Source: DATAXI01 sp963756185 (GTDB lineage: Bacteria; Verrucomicrobiota; Verrucomicrobiia; Chthoniobacterales; Chthoniobacteraceae). Taken from it: a stretch of DNA of 64,000 nucleotides. Within the stretch, counting starts at the first letter, position 1. Each line of letters begins with the position of its first letter. The translations under genes and the position numbers were made by a program. A model generated the notes under the pieces. It had not been told where the DNA came from. It worked only from the letters and a program-made list of their open reading frames with translations, and did no database searches. The stretch covers positions 682,001-746,000 of the forward strand of contig CAVWMS010000001.1 in assembly GCA_963756185.1 (NCBI GenBank). Direction: 5' to 3'. Below, piece after piece: positions 39,429 to 49,862 of the stretch.

Positions 39429-40328
39429 TTACGCGAATCGAATGAGGGTCGTGCCATCGAGCCGTTTTGACATATCCCTCGGACTGCCCAGCATGACCTC
39501 GCAGGGATTAACCTGGTAGGACCAAACCTCGAAATAAGTCAGGTTCGCCTCGCCGAAGATCGTGCCAAACGCTCCATCCACGGCATCGAGGCCGTGCGAC
39601 ACCTTGATGCGCCCGATGCGAGGCGTGTTAAACCGGGCGTCGACCGTCCACCACCGGTGGGCCAGATAAACTTCGCAGTAGGCGTGGAAATCGCCCGGGC
39701 TGCCGCAATCCGTGAAACCGATGTCCGGCAGGTGTCCGGTCACGTACCGGGCGGGAATATTGAAGGTGCGGCAGAGAGCAATGACCGAATGGGCAAAGTC
39801 GCGGCAGACGCCATACCGGCGCTCGATGATGTTTGACGCGGAAAGGTCGGGGCGCCCCGAGCCGAATCGGTATTGGATATTGTTGTGGACCCAGTCGCAG
39901 ATCGCCTCAACGCGCTCGCTGCCGTTATTGATCTGCCCGAAGTGATCCCACGCGAATTCGAGCAGCTTGTCGGAATCGCAATAGCGGCTCGGGAGCATGT
40001 AGCGAAGAAATTCCGGCGGGATATCGGCCACCGGCACCGCGGCTTGTCCGGACACGCGTTGCTCAAACGCGGAAGAGACGGAGACCAGAGCGTCGTGCGC
40101 CACGGTGTTGCGCCCGGCCAATAACATGGCGCGGCGCGTAGTATTTCCATGGGAATCCTGAAACTCTTGCCGGACCAGCCCGGGACTCACGGTGAACTGC
40201 TCGGCCGTGACCAGGTGGCTGTCATCCACCCGCGGCCTCAGCATGAACAAGGCGGGCGTGGGCACATTCGATTCATATTCAAGATGACAACCGATGCGAA
40301 CAGTGAGGTCGAGAAACGTGGAGATCAT
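39429..40328 (-). CDS. Transglutaminase-like cysteine protease
   Basis: 299 residues from the ATG complementary to 40326-40328. N-terminal beta domain (LTVRIGCHLEYESNVPTPAL), then the transglutaminase core with catalytic Cys in RRYGVCRDFAHSVIAL, His in DFHAYCEVYLAHRWW and Asp in TVDARFNTPRIG. Members hydrolyse or form peptide-type bonds; many in bacteria have unknown substrates. No signal peptide. Divergent from the glycosyltransferase gene. Confidence 0.85.
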   Translation of the reverse strand: MISTFLDLTVRIGCHLEYESNVPTPALFMLRPRVDDSHLVTAEQFTVSPGLVRQEFQDSHGNTTRRAMLLAGRNTVAHDALVSVSSAFEQRVSGQAAVPVADIPPEFLRYMLPSRYCDSDKLLEFAWDHFGQINNGSERVEAICDWVHNNIQYRFGSGRPDLSASNIIERRYGVCRDFAHSVIALCRTFNIPARYVTGHLPDIGFTDCGSPGDFHAYCEVYLAHRWWTVDARFNTPRIGRIKVSHGLDAVDGAFGTIFGEANLTYFEVWSYQVNPCEVMLGSPRDMSKRLDGTTLIRFA

Positions 40329-40540
40329 TTTATTCAATTTGCCGGCAGCGGGCCGAATCCCCGGAAAACCTTCCTGCGGCGAATGCCCGCAACATACCAT
40401 GCTCCGGGCATCCTGTCCGAAACCTTTGAATGCTTCGTGACGGAGGGGGGAATGGATGCGACTGTAGAGGTCTCAGCGGTCGTGACCGAATGGCTCCATG
40501 CCGGGAGAACGACAAAGTCCGATTGCCGGGAAAATCCATA

Positions 40541-42818
40541 ATGACCGCAAATATCAACCGCGTCGCCTTTCTCGGCGACTATCTGCCGAGGCAATGTGGA
40601 ATTGCGACATTCACGACGGACATCTGCGAAGCGGTGGCATCGGAATTTCCGGAGTGTGATTGCCTGGTGGGGGCGGTCAATGACCGGCCGCAGGGCTACG
40701 ATTATCCCGCGCGCATCCGTTTTGAAATAGACGAGAAGGAAATCGATTCGTACCGGCGGGCGGCGGATTTCCTGAACATCAACAATGTCGAGGTTGTTTC
40801 AGTTCAGCACGAGTTCGGGATTTACGGCGGCCCCGCGGGAAGCCATCTGCTGGCGTTCCTCCGCGATGTGCATATGCCCGTGGTGACCACGCTGCATACG
40901 GTGCTGAGCGAACCGAGGCCCATCGAGGAGGCGGTGATGAAACAACTCAATGAACTGTCGAGCCGCTTCATCGTGATGGCGGATCGCGGTCGCGACCTGC
41001 TCGAAAAGGTCTACGGCGTTTCAAAGGACAAGATCGACCTGATTCCGCACGGGGTGCCCGATGTGCAATTCATCGATCCGAGTTTCCATAAGGACCAGTT
41101 CGGCGTCGAGGGGAAGACCGTGCTTCTGACTTTCGGCCTTCTCTCGCCGAACAAAGGCATCGAAAATGTCATCGAGGCGCTGCCGGCCATTCTCGAGCGC
41201 AATCCGAATGTCGTCTATATCGTGCTCGGCGCGACGCATCCGAATCTCATCGCGCGCGAAGGCGAATCCTACCGGCTCAGACTCGAGCGTCTCGCGGAGG
41301 ATCGCGGCGTGACCGGCAACGTGATTTTTCACAATCGTTTCGTCACACTGGCGGAATTGACCGATTTCATCGGCGCGGCGGATATTTACATCACCCCTTA
41401 CCTGAACCAGGCGCAGATCACCTCAGGCACGCTGGCTTACGCGTTCGGCGCGGGAAAGGCGGTGATCTCGACCCCTTATTGGTATGCGCAGGAACTGCTC
41501 GCCAATGAGCGCGGCATCCTCGTGCCATTTGCGGACCCGGCGGCAATAGCCGAAGGGGTCAACCGTTATCTCTCCGACCCGGCGATGATGACCGCGATGC
41601 GAAAGCGGGCCTGGAAACTGGGGCGCGGGATGGTCTGGCCGGTGGTGGCGCAGCGTTACATGGACAGCTTCCTGCGCGCCCGCGCCAGTCTGAGCGCGCC
41701 TCCGCGCAAAGCTTTTGCCGTGCGAACCCTCGGGAACCGGCCATACGAGCTTCCGCCGCTCAAACTCGACCACCTTTTCCGGATGACCGACAACACGGGC
41801 ATTTTCCAGCACGCGATCTACAACGTGCCAAATTATCGCGGAAGGTTACTGCACCGATGACAATGCCCGCGCCTTCATCCTCACGCTTTTGCTCAGAGAA
41901 ATGACGAGCCGCGTCGCGCCGGATGACCTGGAACGGCTGTCCAGCACTTACCTCGCATTCCTGTGGGATGCCTTTGACCAGAATAGTTGCCGGTTCCGGA
42001 ATTTCATGAGCCACCGAAGGGAATGGCTCGAGGAGAAAGGCTCCGAAGACAGTCACGCGCGGGCGCTCTGGGCCGCCGGCATGGCGTTGGGCCGTTCGAA
42101 AAATGACGGTCATCGCAATCTCTGTGCGCTGCTTTTTCAGAAAGGCCTGCCGGTGGTCGAGGAATTCACCTCGCCGCGGGCATGGGCGTTTGTGCTTTTG
42201 GCAATGCAGGAATATCTGCGCGCCTATTCGGGCGACCGGAACGTTAACCAGTTGCGCGACCTGCTCACCCATCGCCTCCTGGATCACTTCCGGGCCAATG
42301 CTTCAAAGGATTGGCAATGGTTCGAGACGTTGGCGACTTATGACAACGCCAAACTTTCGCATGCGCTGATCCTCAGCGGTTATTGGACCTCGCAAGGGGA
42401 GGTGCTCGAAGCCGGGTTGAAGACCCTGCGCTGGCTGGTCGAATCGCAGAAGGCGGACGCGGGACATTTTACGCCGATTGGGTGCAATGGCTTCTGGTCG
42501 CGCGGCGCGGAACGGGCCCGCTTTGACCAGCAGCCACTCGAGGCGCATTCGATGATTTCCGCCTGCCTCGAAGCCTATTCGCTCACGCGCGACGAATACT
42601 GGCACAAGGCCGCGCGCCGTTGTTTCGAATGGTTCCTGGGCCGCAATGACCTCGGACAGCCGCTTTATGACTCCAGTTCCGGAGGATGCCGCGATGCGTT
42701 GCATCAGGATCGCCTCAGCCAGAACATGGGCGCCGAATCCAGTCTCGCATTTTACCTCTCCCTGGCGGAAATGACCCACGCGGAAATGCTCCCCGAGTCC
42801 AGGAAGGTATTATCATAA
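40541..42818 (+). CDS. Glycosyltransferase family 4 fused to an alpha-helical domain; one frameshift
   Basis: Residues 1-~380 are a GT-B glycosyltransferase (FLGDYLPRQCGIATFTTDIC; GIYGGPAGSHLLAFL; LLSPNKGIENVIEALPAIL; the EX7E-like region near YITPYLNQAQITSGTLAYAF). The first frame ends at 41860, but changing frame near 41838-41841 joins NVPNYR to EGYCTDDNARAFILTLLLRE, a known continuation, so one protein of ~758 residues is inferred. The second part is all-helical, of the (alpha/alpha)-toroid kind (LMTRDEYWHKAARRCFEWFL-like segments). The GH130 gene follows directly. Probable role: synthesis and trimming of a mannose- or glucose-containing glycan, substrate unknown. Confidence 0.75.
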
Positions 42819-42823
42819 CTCCA

Positions 42824-44277
42824 TTGAAGGCTTATCCCACGGGCGTCCATTTTCGGCCCGGACAGCAAACGCGTCGTGGTTCGTCCCTTCATTTCCACCG
42901 ACCCGGTCCGTGTTGAGAATATCATCGGCCGCGCGCGCTCCCTCGACGAAGCGCAGACCAGGGAACAACTCGACCTCGTCCGGGCGGATTTCGGCGGAAG
43001 GCACATCGACCTTGAAAAAAGCTGGCTGCGCCATTTCGAAAGAGTGCGCCACCACATCGCCGCCGGCCCGCCGCTTTCCGAAGCGCGCCGGCTCTTCATC
43101 GGCGCGCTTTTCTCCGGTGAATACGCGCTTGAATGCGCGGCTCTATTCAATCCTTCCATCGTGCCGCATCCCAGCCAGGATGGTCTCGCCGAGGACGATT
43201 TCCGCTTTATCATGAGCCTGCGCGCAACCGGCGAGGGCCATATATCCTCGATCGAATTCCGCTCCGGTGTCATTCGCGCCGATGGCTCGATTGAAATGGA
43301 AATGCCGACGCCGTTCGTCACCTTGCCCGAACTCAACCCAAACCCGACATTTCAGAAAACCAGGTTTCTCGCAAAACTCAACGAGATGGGCTTGGAAAAC
43401 GACTGGTCCGCGAGCACTCATGGCGCGGTTGCAAGGGAAGTTCACCTTTGAAGAATTGGAAAAATCCATCGAGCAGGCCGTCGCCGACAAGACCCTCGCC
43501 AATACGCGCGACGTTGAGCGTACGCTCGAATGCATGCACTGGCTGGCCGAGTCAAACTACGAAGTCCATTTCAGCCCATCGACCGCCGTGTCCGAGCGCA
43601 TCATCTTTCCGGTCTCGTCCAACGAGAGCAACGGCATCGAGGATGCGAGGTTTGTGCGATTTATCGATGACGACGGGAGCGTGACTTACTATGCGACTTA
43701 TACCGCCTACAACGGACGGATAATCCTGCCGCAACTGATCGAGACTACGGATTTTCTTGATTTCCGCATCCTGACTCTCAACGGACGGGCCGCGCAAAAC
43801 AAGGGGATGGCCCTCTTCCCGCGGCGGATTGACGGACGCTATGCGATGATTTCGCGCCAGGATGACGAGAATCTCTTCCTGATGTATTCCGACAATCCGC
43901 ATTTCTGGAGCGACCCGCGGTTGTTGCAGGCCCCTGTGCAACCTTGGGAGCTTGTAAAAATAGGCAATTGCGGTTCACCCATCGAAACCGAAGCCGGCTG
44001 GCTGGTTCTCACCCACGGTGTCGGTCCGATGCGGAAATACTGCATCGGGGCCATTCTGCTCGATCGCCAGGATCCCTCCAGGGTTATTGGCCGGCTCAAC
44101 CAGCCGCTCTTGAAACCGGAGGGAAGCGAAAGGGAGGGATACGTTCCGAATGTCGTCTATTCCTGCGGGGCGCTCGTTCACGCGGGCCGTTTGATCCTTC
44201 CCTATGGTCTTAGCGACAGCGCCTCGACCATCGTCACATTCGACTTAAAGGATATTCTGGCGGCATTTGAAGGGTAA
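42824..44277 (+). CDS. GH130-family glycosidase/phosphorylase; two frameshifts
   Basis: About 480 residues. The C-terminal five-bladed propeller is clear: GIEDARFVRFIDDDGSVTYY, MALFPRRIDGRYAMISRQDD, WELVKIGNCGSPIETEAGWL, GYVPNVVYSCGALVHAGRLI and LPYGLSDSASTIVTFDL, typical of beta-mannoside phosphorylases/hydrolases. The N-terminal ~190 residues are extended and less conserved. The frame changes near 42856 (extra base at HFRP) and near 43430-43440 (before ARLQGKFTFEELEKS). The start is uncertain; TTG 42824 is in frame after AGGAAGG. Follows the fused glycosyltransferase. Confidence 0.75.
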
Positions 44278-44387
44278 CCTCGCCGGAAACCGCCGCCGCC
44301 TGCGTCCCCGGTCTCGAGGGCAAATTCACGGTTCCTCTTTCCGCCCTCATCATCCGCAGATTGGCGCTTGACATACATAGCGCCGCA

Positions 44388-44735
44388 ATGCACGGTCGCG
44401 TTATGTTAACGAAGGAACTTGTCGCCGCCTCGACCGAGCCGCTGATTTTGTCCCTCCTCTCGAAGGGCGAAAACTACGGCTACGCGCTCATCCAGGAAGT
44501 AAGGCGGCTCTCCGGAGACCAAATCCAATGGACGGACGGGATGCTTTACCCGGTCCTGCACCGGCTGGAACACCGGGGCCTCGTCAAATCGCGATGGGCG
44601 GAAAGCCAGACCGGCCGAAAGCGAAAATACTATTCATTGAAAAAAGAAGGGAAGAAGGCCATCGCCGCGCATCACGAGCAATGGTCATTGGTTCACGCCG
44701 TTTTAACCACCCTGGGGGAGAAGCAACATGTTTGA
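44388..44735 (+). CDS. PadR-family transcriptional regulator
   Basis: 115 residues from ATG 44388 (or 110 from ATG 44403). Classic PadR core ELVAASTEPLILSLLSKGEN-YGYALIQEVRRLSGDQIQWTD-GMLYPVLHRLEHRGLVKSRW and the wing QTGRKRKYYSLKKEGKK. The repeated element ACATACATAG just upstream (44371-44380) resembles a PadR site. Overlaps the start of the membrane gene that follows, so the pair is probably regulated together. Confidence 0.85.
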   Translation: MHGRVMLTKELVAASTEPLILSLLSKGENYGYALIQEVRRLSGDQIQWTDGMLYPVLHRLEHRGLVKSRWAESQTGRKRKYYSLKKEGKKAIAAHHEQWSLVHAVLTTLGEKQHV

Positions 44736-46071
44736 TCTTCAAAAAGCGATTGCCGACTGGCGGCGGCGGATGCTTGCCGCGGGAATCGAGACTCCCGTCC
44801 CTCTCGAGGAATTGGAGACCCACCTGCGCGATGAGATCGCGGAGCGGATTGCCGGCGGAGCGACTGAAGCCGAAGCCTTTGAGGCGGCTGTTGCGGACAT
44901 GGGTCGGGCCGACGCGGTTCAGGCCGAATTCACCAAGTTCGAAATGGAGAGAGACGGATGGGCGGGCCTTGCGAAATGGCTGCGTATCTCTGTAGTGATC
45001 GTTTCGTGGTTTATATTGATTGATTGGATATGGGGCGTGATGCGTTTGGTGAGCGGAGTGGCGGCGCCACGGCTGGTGGGCTTGGGTCCTTTGATAGGGG
45101 GAGCGATGCCTTTGGTGAACCGAACGGCGCCATGGCCGTGGCTGGCGGGCCCGAAGTATTTTCTGGTCGGACTTTTCGTAGTGCTCGTCGTGATCTTGCT
45201 TCCCCTCGTTCCCTGGTGGCGTTCCACGGCGGCCGTTCGCGGCATCGGCGGCTTTCTTTTCTTAATTGCGAGCTGTTTGGTGATATACGCGGATGTCGTC
45301 ACAGTTCGGCATGGGATTTGGTTAAGGCGCGTCCCTGCTGTAAATATCCTGCAGCTTGCTTCTTATACCTTTCAGATTTGCTGGTTTCTTGTGAAATTTT
45401 TCAATGTTCTGGAGAAGAGAGGAAACTTACTCGAGGACTGCCCGGGTGGCCGCGAACGGGCCAGGGGCGCCGGCAGCAGACTCATCTTTGTCGGGTCGGC
45501 GCTCATGCTATGCCTCCCGCTGTTTGCCATTGTTGCCTGGATTATTTCCTGCTTTCACCCGCGGATATACTACACGGAGGCCTGGTTCAAGGTTCACGGC
45601 GCAGATCCTGCTAAACTTTATCAGATGGTTTTGAATGCTGCGAGCCTTGACAATATTTCTACCAATACTGTCGAGTTGAAATGCAGCATTCGCACTGGCC
45701 CACATTCATTTCACATGGTTGGCAACATTTCTGCCAATACCGTTGCGCTGAAACGGTTGCCCGAGGCGGATTATTTATGTGACATCGGAATTTACAATCC
45801 CGATTCGCAACGAGCCGCCGAGGAGGCAAACAAGCTGATGTTTGCCGTGCGGGACATGATCCTGGCGCATTCTCCATCGAACGCGCCCCTGGCCGTTACA
45901 ATTGGGAGGGAGGCGCAACCGGCGCGGAACCCGTTGCATTCAAAAGCTGATAAGATCATGTTCCGCGGCGTCGGTGCAGGGAGCATCCTTGCTCTCTGCG
46001 GTCTCGATTTGCTGATCGTTGGCCTTGTTTCACGAAGCAGCAATATTCGGAATCAGCCGCAAATCGCCTAG
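44728..46071 (+). CDS. Membrane protein with permease-prefix-type N-terminal domain
   Basis: 447 residues, ATG overlapping the PadR stop region. N-terminal ~75 residues (LQKAIADWRRRMLAAGIETP; LEELETHLRDEIAERIAGGA) match the helical prefix domain found before PadR-linked permeases. About six hydrophobic segments follow (SVVIVSWFILIDWIWGVM; FLVGLFVVLVVILLPLV; FVGSALMLCLPLFAIVAWII), then a soluble beta-rich C-terminal segment and a last helix. By context the PadR protein controls this gene. Transport function is not established. Confidence 0.7.
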   Translation: MFDLQKAIADWRRRMLAAGIETPVPLEELETHLRDEIAERIAGGATEAEAFEAAVADMGRADAVQAEFTKFEMERDGWAGLAKWLRISVVIVSWFILIDWIWGVMRLVSGVAAPRLVGLGPLIGGAMPLVNRTAPWPWLAGPKYFLVGLFVVLVVILLPLVPWWRSTAAVRGIGGFLFLIASCLVIYADVVTVRHGIWLRRVPAVNILQLASYTFQICWFLVKFFNVLEKRGNLLEDCPGGRERARGAGSRLIFVGSALMLCLPLFAIVAWIISCFHPRIYYTEAWFKVHGADPAKLYQMVLNAASLDNISTNTVELKCSIRTGPHSFHMVGNISANTVALKRLPEADYLCDIGIYNPDSQRAAEEANKLMFAVRDMILAHSPSNAPLAVTIGREAQPARNPLHSKADKIMFRGVGAGSILALCGLDLLIVGLVSRSSNIRNQPQIA

Positions 46072-46587
46072 CTACCCCGCCGGCGCCGGGGCAGCCAGTT
46101 GCAGGCGCGGGTCGGCGGCGATGATTTCATCGAGCAGGGGCCAGCCGGATTCATCGAGGGCCTGGAAGGCGTGGAGATAAACGGCGACGATTGTTGGATC
46201 GTATTTTTCGACCAGCGCGGCGACGGCGGATTCCAGCACCGGCTTTCGCGGCTGCGACGGGATGGAATCGACGGTCCCATTCTCCTCGTGCTTGATGCCG
46301 AGGCTATCCAGGAAATCGCACAGCATCTTCGAATGGCGGCTCACCAGCCAGATTTGCAGCAGGTTGCCGGCGATGGGCTCGTTCTGGCGGCGGCCAAGCG
46401 CCTCCTTGATCCAGGCGAAACGTTCCGCGCGCGGTTTGCGCTCGATGAAGACGGGACGCAGCTTGCGCTGGCGGGCCAGGTTTTCGATCAGGTTTTTGTA
46501 AAGGGACTTCTCGTTTTCAAAAATGTCCGAGAGCATGGCGGAGCAGGTGCTTTCGGGCATCCGGACAAATACATCGTTGGGGCTCAT
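46072..46587 (-). CDS. Unrecognised soluble protein
   Basis: 171 residues from the ATG complementary to 46585-46587. Helical N-terminal half with DIFENEKSLYKNLIENLARQ and FIERKPRAERFAWIKEALGR; C-terminal SRHSKMLCDFLDSLGIKHEE and EKYDPTIVAVYLHAFQALDE. No catalytic motif. Convergent with the membrane gene before it. Family not recognised. Confidence 0.6.
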   Translation of the reverse strand: MSPNDVFVRMPESTCSAMLSDIFENEKSLYKNLIENLARQRKLRPVFIERKPRAERFAWIKEALGRRQNEPIAGNLLQIWLVSRHSKMLCDFLDSLGIKHEENGTVDSIPSQPRKPVLESAVAALVEKYDPTIVAVYLHAFQALDESGWPLLDEIIAADPRLQLAAPAPAG

Positions 46588-46636
46588 GCGGGGTATCGAG
46601 GATACGGCGCGCGCGCCGCAGGCGAAGGAAAAAACG

Positions 46637-47370
46637 TCAATCGGCAACGGGCTCGGGAACGGGAGTGGGGATCTGGCCGGGGGTATGATGGCGGGAGGTC
46701 ATGTAGGCGAGCATCAGCACCCAGAATGTCAGCGCGAGCGCGAACAGCGGAAACTGGAGAAGCGAGGGCAGCGAATAGATGGCGCTGGTGACGGGAATCC
46801 AGACCGCCCAGGTGGCGCAAAGCGTCGGGATGGTGTGCGCGCGATAAAATTCCGCGGTGAATGCATGGCGGATGCCGCCGAAGCGATAGCCGTGGTTTTT
46901 CCATTCGTACCACGCGAGCATGTAGGGCGCGGCAAAGAGCGGATTATAGATGAATTGATCGACCAGGACTTTCTTGAGGACGGTTGGAAAGTCGGCGTGG
47001 GCGCCGAAAATCAGCGCCTGGAAACGGTAAAAACCATCGGCGATCATTCCTTCGATGCCCCAGAAGAAGGCCAGGAAGAGAAGCTCGGCAAGATCGGCGC
47101 GCAGCGTTTCGCGCGAACGCGGCCGCGCTCCAGCAGGAGGACCTTCAGCAGAATTGGCAGGATGGCGCCGGCGAAAATGGACGAGACAAAACTGAACCCG
47201 TAACCCCAATGGGCCTTCGCCGCGGCCAGCCCCTCAAACCAGGGTCGCGCCGCCGGCGCGAAATAATACGCCAGCACCACGGCAACCATCGCGCTCTGGA
47301 TGATGAGGCCGGGCACGAGGTTGGCGCGCGCGGCGCGGAAACCGATGGAAAATGGATTGCCCGAAGACAC
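46637..47370 (-). CDS. Mpv17/PMP22-like membrane protein; one frameshift
   Basis: About 244 residues. Starts at a GTG (complement 47368-47370: SSGNPFSIGFRAARANLVPG), four or five hydrophobic helices, and C-terminal motif KKVLVDQFIYNPLFAAPYML plus IPTLCATWAVWIPVTSAIYS, whose VDQ...P and W..W..P patterns resemble the Mpv17 family. The frame changes near 47107-47112 at RGRVR. Function uncertain; Mpv17 relatives are small pore or channel-like proteins in eukaryotes. Low-confidence family call. Confidence 0.5.
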
Positions 47371-47429
47371 GGTGGGCGGAAGGTAGGGAAGGCGCCGCTC
47401 CGCTGCAAACGCGAATTGAGCGCGCGGGC

Positions 47430-48723
47430 TCAAAGAGCCTTGTCGCGGAAATACTGGACGACCAGCTTCTGGTCGGGATCGACCTCGAAGGAGTATTCGC
47501 CAATGAGATCGGAGATCGTCGAGAGCATCCACGGATGGATGTCGGTGTCGCCGTTCTTCGTGAAACAGATATCGTCGGCGATATAGATTGCCGAATGGAC
47601 GATGGCGCCGTCCGGCTTTGCGAACAGCACCAGGTCGCCGTAGCGCGGGTCGCCGGGAGCGGCGACATAGTTCTGCCGCAACTCGCGAAGGCCGTAGCCG
47701 GGCTTGTCGAAATTCGGATCGGGCGTGGCGCGGAAGAAATTGAGCGAGGTCCAGTGGCAATCGCGGTTTTCCTCGGCGGCGCCGTCGGCGATGTTCGGGA
47801 AGCTGTAAATCTCCTACGTCGGCAGCGGCGGAAGGACCATGGTGATGTTCATCCAGGTCCCGGTGGGAATTTGGCTCAGCGACTCGAAGATGGTCTTTAC
47901 GTCCGTGCCCCACTGGCCGATGCCCCAGTATTGCGCAAGCGCGTCCAGGTCGCTTTGCGGTGTGATGTGAATGCGCAGGAGCATCGTGCGCTCGCGGGTC
48001 AGCGCCTTGACGAACCGAAGCTTCTCCTCGTAGGACGGGAGACGCCCGAGGAGCGCCGAGAGCCCGGCGTACATCAGGTAATTGCCGCGCTGGCAGCAAA
48101 GCTGTTTGAACAGCGCGATCGAGGCCGGCGCGACGCCGCTTCCGGCGAAATGCTCGTCCAGGTCGCTCGCGCGCAGGAAGTGGACCTGTGAATCATTTTC
48201 AGGGAACTGGGAGAGGACCTCGTAGATTTTCGCGCGGGTGTCGTCGGGAAGCGAGTAGACGAGATCGGGAGTCGGAGTCAGTTCGATGCCGTTGTCGTGG
48301 ATATGGAAGACGCTCGGCGCGATCCACCGGAGCTGGAGATCGTGCCCCATGCCGGCGGATTGAAAAAGACTCACAACCGCGTCCGATGTATAGCCCTTGA
48401 AGAACCAATCGGTGCCGGCCTCCTCGATGCCGCGCACGGGCAGCAGATCATCCGGGGCCGCAATCGTGAAGGGCGTGTACGAGACGTCGCCCCATGGGCC
48501 CGGCTTGCAGAGGATCGAGCCGTTGGGCAATTGCCGGCGCCTGTCGGCGGCCTCGTTGAACCCGGCCTGGTGGCCATAGAAATAACCGGTCCGCGCCGCC
48601 GAGCATCAGCGAGCCGGCGCAAAACGCGAGAACGTGATTCGAGACCCAATGCCCCAGCCTCTTCAGAAACCCGGCCGCCGGAGATGGCGAAAAAATGGAG
48701 GGTGATCCAGGGTTCGCGGTCAT
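47430..48723 (-). CDS. Envelope protein with NlpC/P60-like C-terminal domain; frameshift and in-frame stop
   Basis: Read through, ~430 residues. Start at ATG complementary to 48721-48723 (MTANPGSPSIFSPSP), with a hydrophobic helix (SNHVLAFCAGSLMLGGA). The frame changes at about 48588-48592. A middle domain (KPGPWGDVSYTPFTIAAPDD; TGTWMNITMVLPPLPT) is followed by an amber TAG at 47814-47816, which is in frame with the continuation EIYSFPNIADGAAEENRDCH, then LVLFAKPDGAIVHSAIYIAD and CFTKNGDTD: a papain-like fold with Cys (DCHWTS) and His (VHSAIYI) as in NlpC/P60. The stop could be real or one miscalled base. Confidence 0.55.
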
Positions 48724-48858
48724 TCGGCAGGGGACTAGCGCCCAGGAAATCGAAAAAGTAAAGGGACTAATAGGTGACAATATTAGATGCGCCAGGCGGG
48801 CATCAGTTGCAAAACGCGCGCTTTGGGTGTCTATTGGTGGCCCGGCTTTTGGCCGAAT

Positions 48859-49852
48859 ATGCCCGAAACGCAGACTCTGGACTTCGAAAACCCGCGCGCC
48901 CTCCAGGCCCTCTACGCGAACGATTTGCGGCTGCTCAAAAACCTCGAGGACGCGCTCAAGGTCAAGGTGACGACGCGCGAGGGATGGGTTCGCCTCGAGG
49001 GCGAGCCGGAAAATGTGGCCAGGGCGCGCCAGGTCTTCCAGCAACTCGATGCCGCCCGCAAGAACGGCGTGGAAATCCGGCGGCATGAGTTTGATTACGC
49101 CCTCCGGTCGGTGAGCGCAGCCGGACGCGGATGCCAATGGGAACGGCCTCGACTCCCTGCTCGATGCGAAGATCACGGTTTCGCCACGGCGCGCGCCCAT
49201 CGTCCCCAAGAGCGCAGGCCAGCGAAATTACCTGCAATTGATCGACAAACACGACGTCGTCTTTGGTGTGGGGCCGGCGGGCACGGGCAAGACCTACCTC
49301 GCCATGGCAATGGCGGTCTCGGCCTTCAAGCGCGAGCAGGTGACGCGCATCATCCTGACCCGGCCGGCGGTCGAGGCGGGCGAGGCGCTCGGTTTTTGCC
49401 CGGAGATTTGAACGAGAAGATTTTTCCCTATCTGCGGCCATTATATGATGCCCTGGGCGATATGCTGGACCCGGAGGAGATGCAGCGGCACATGGACCGC
49501 GGGGTCATCGAGGTGGCGCCGCTGGCATATATGCGCGGGCGGACATTGAACCGGGCATTCATCGTGCTCGATGAAGCCCAGAATACGACCACCGAACAAA
49601 TGTTCATGTTTTTAACGCGCCTGGGCCTGGAGTCGAAATGCGTCGTGACCGGTGACCAGACGCAGATCGACCTGCCCAACAACAAGCGCTCGGGGCTCAT
49701 CGAGGCGATGCAGGCGCTCAAGGGGGTCGAAGGGGTGGCATTCCAGTATTTCGAGGAACGGGACGTAGTCACGGCATCCGCTGGTGCAATCGATTGTGCG
49801 TGCGTACAAGCACTACCGTGGGGTAAAAGGCTCGGGCGCAGAGCGCCCTTAA
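48859..49852 (+). CDS. phoH: PhoH family ATPase; three frameshifts
   Basis: About 330 residues. Starts MPETQTLDFENPRALQALYA with a KH-like N-terminal domain, then Walker A GVGPAGTGKTYLAMAMAV, the PhoH signature RIILTRPAVEAGEALGFLPG-D-L-N-E, KIFPYLRPLYDALGDMLD, Walker B FIVLDEAQNTTTEQM and the last motif HPLVQSIVRAYKHYRGVKGS. Breaks: near 49125 (after DYALRSV), at 49392-49396 (five T where six are needed for FLPGD) and near 49775 (before RHPLVQ). A cytosolic NTPase linked to RNA metabolism. First gene of the conserved phoH-pgpH-ybeY cluster. Confidence 0.88.
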
Positions 49853-49862
49853 GACAGGATCA

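Noticed and set aside
44361..44388. Complete sigma-70 promoter TTGACA before the PadR gene
   Set aside because: TTGACA at 44368-44373 has no -10 hexamer at 16-18 bases; only the PadR-site-like ACATACATAG was kept as a remark.
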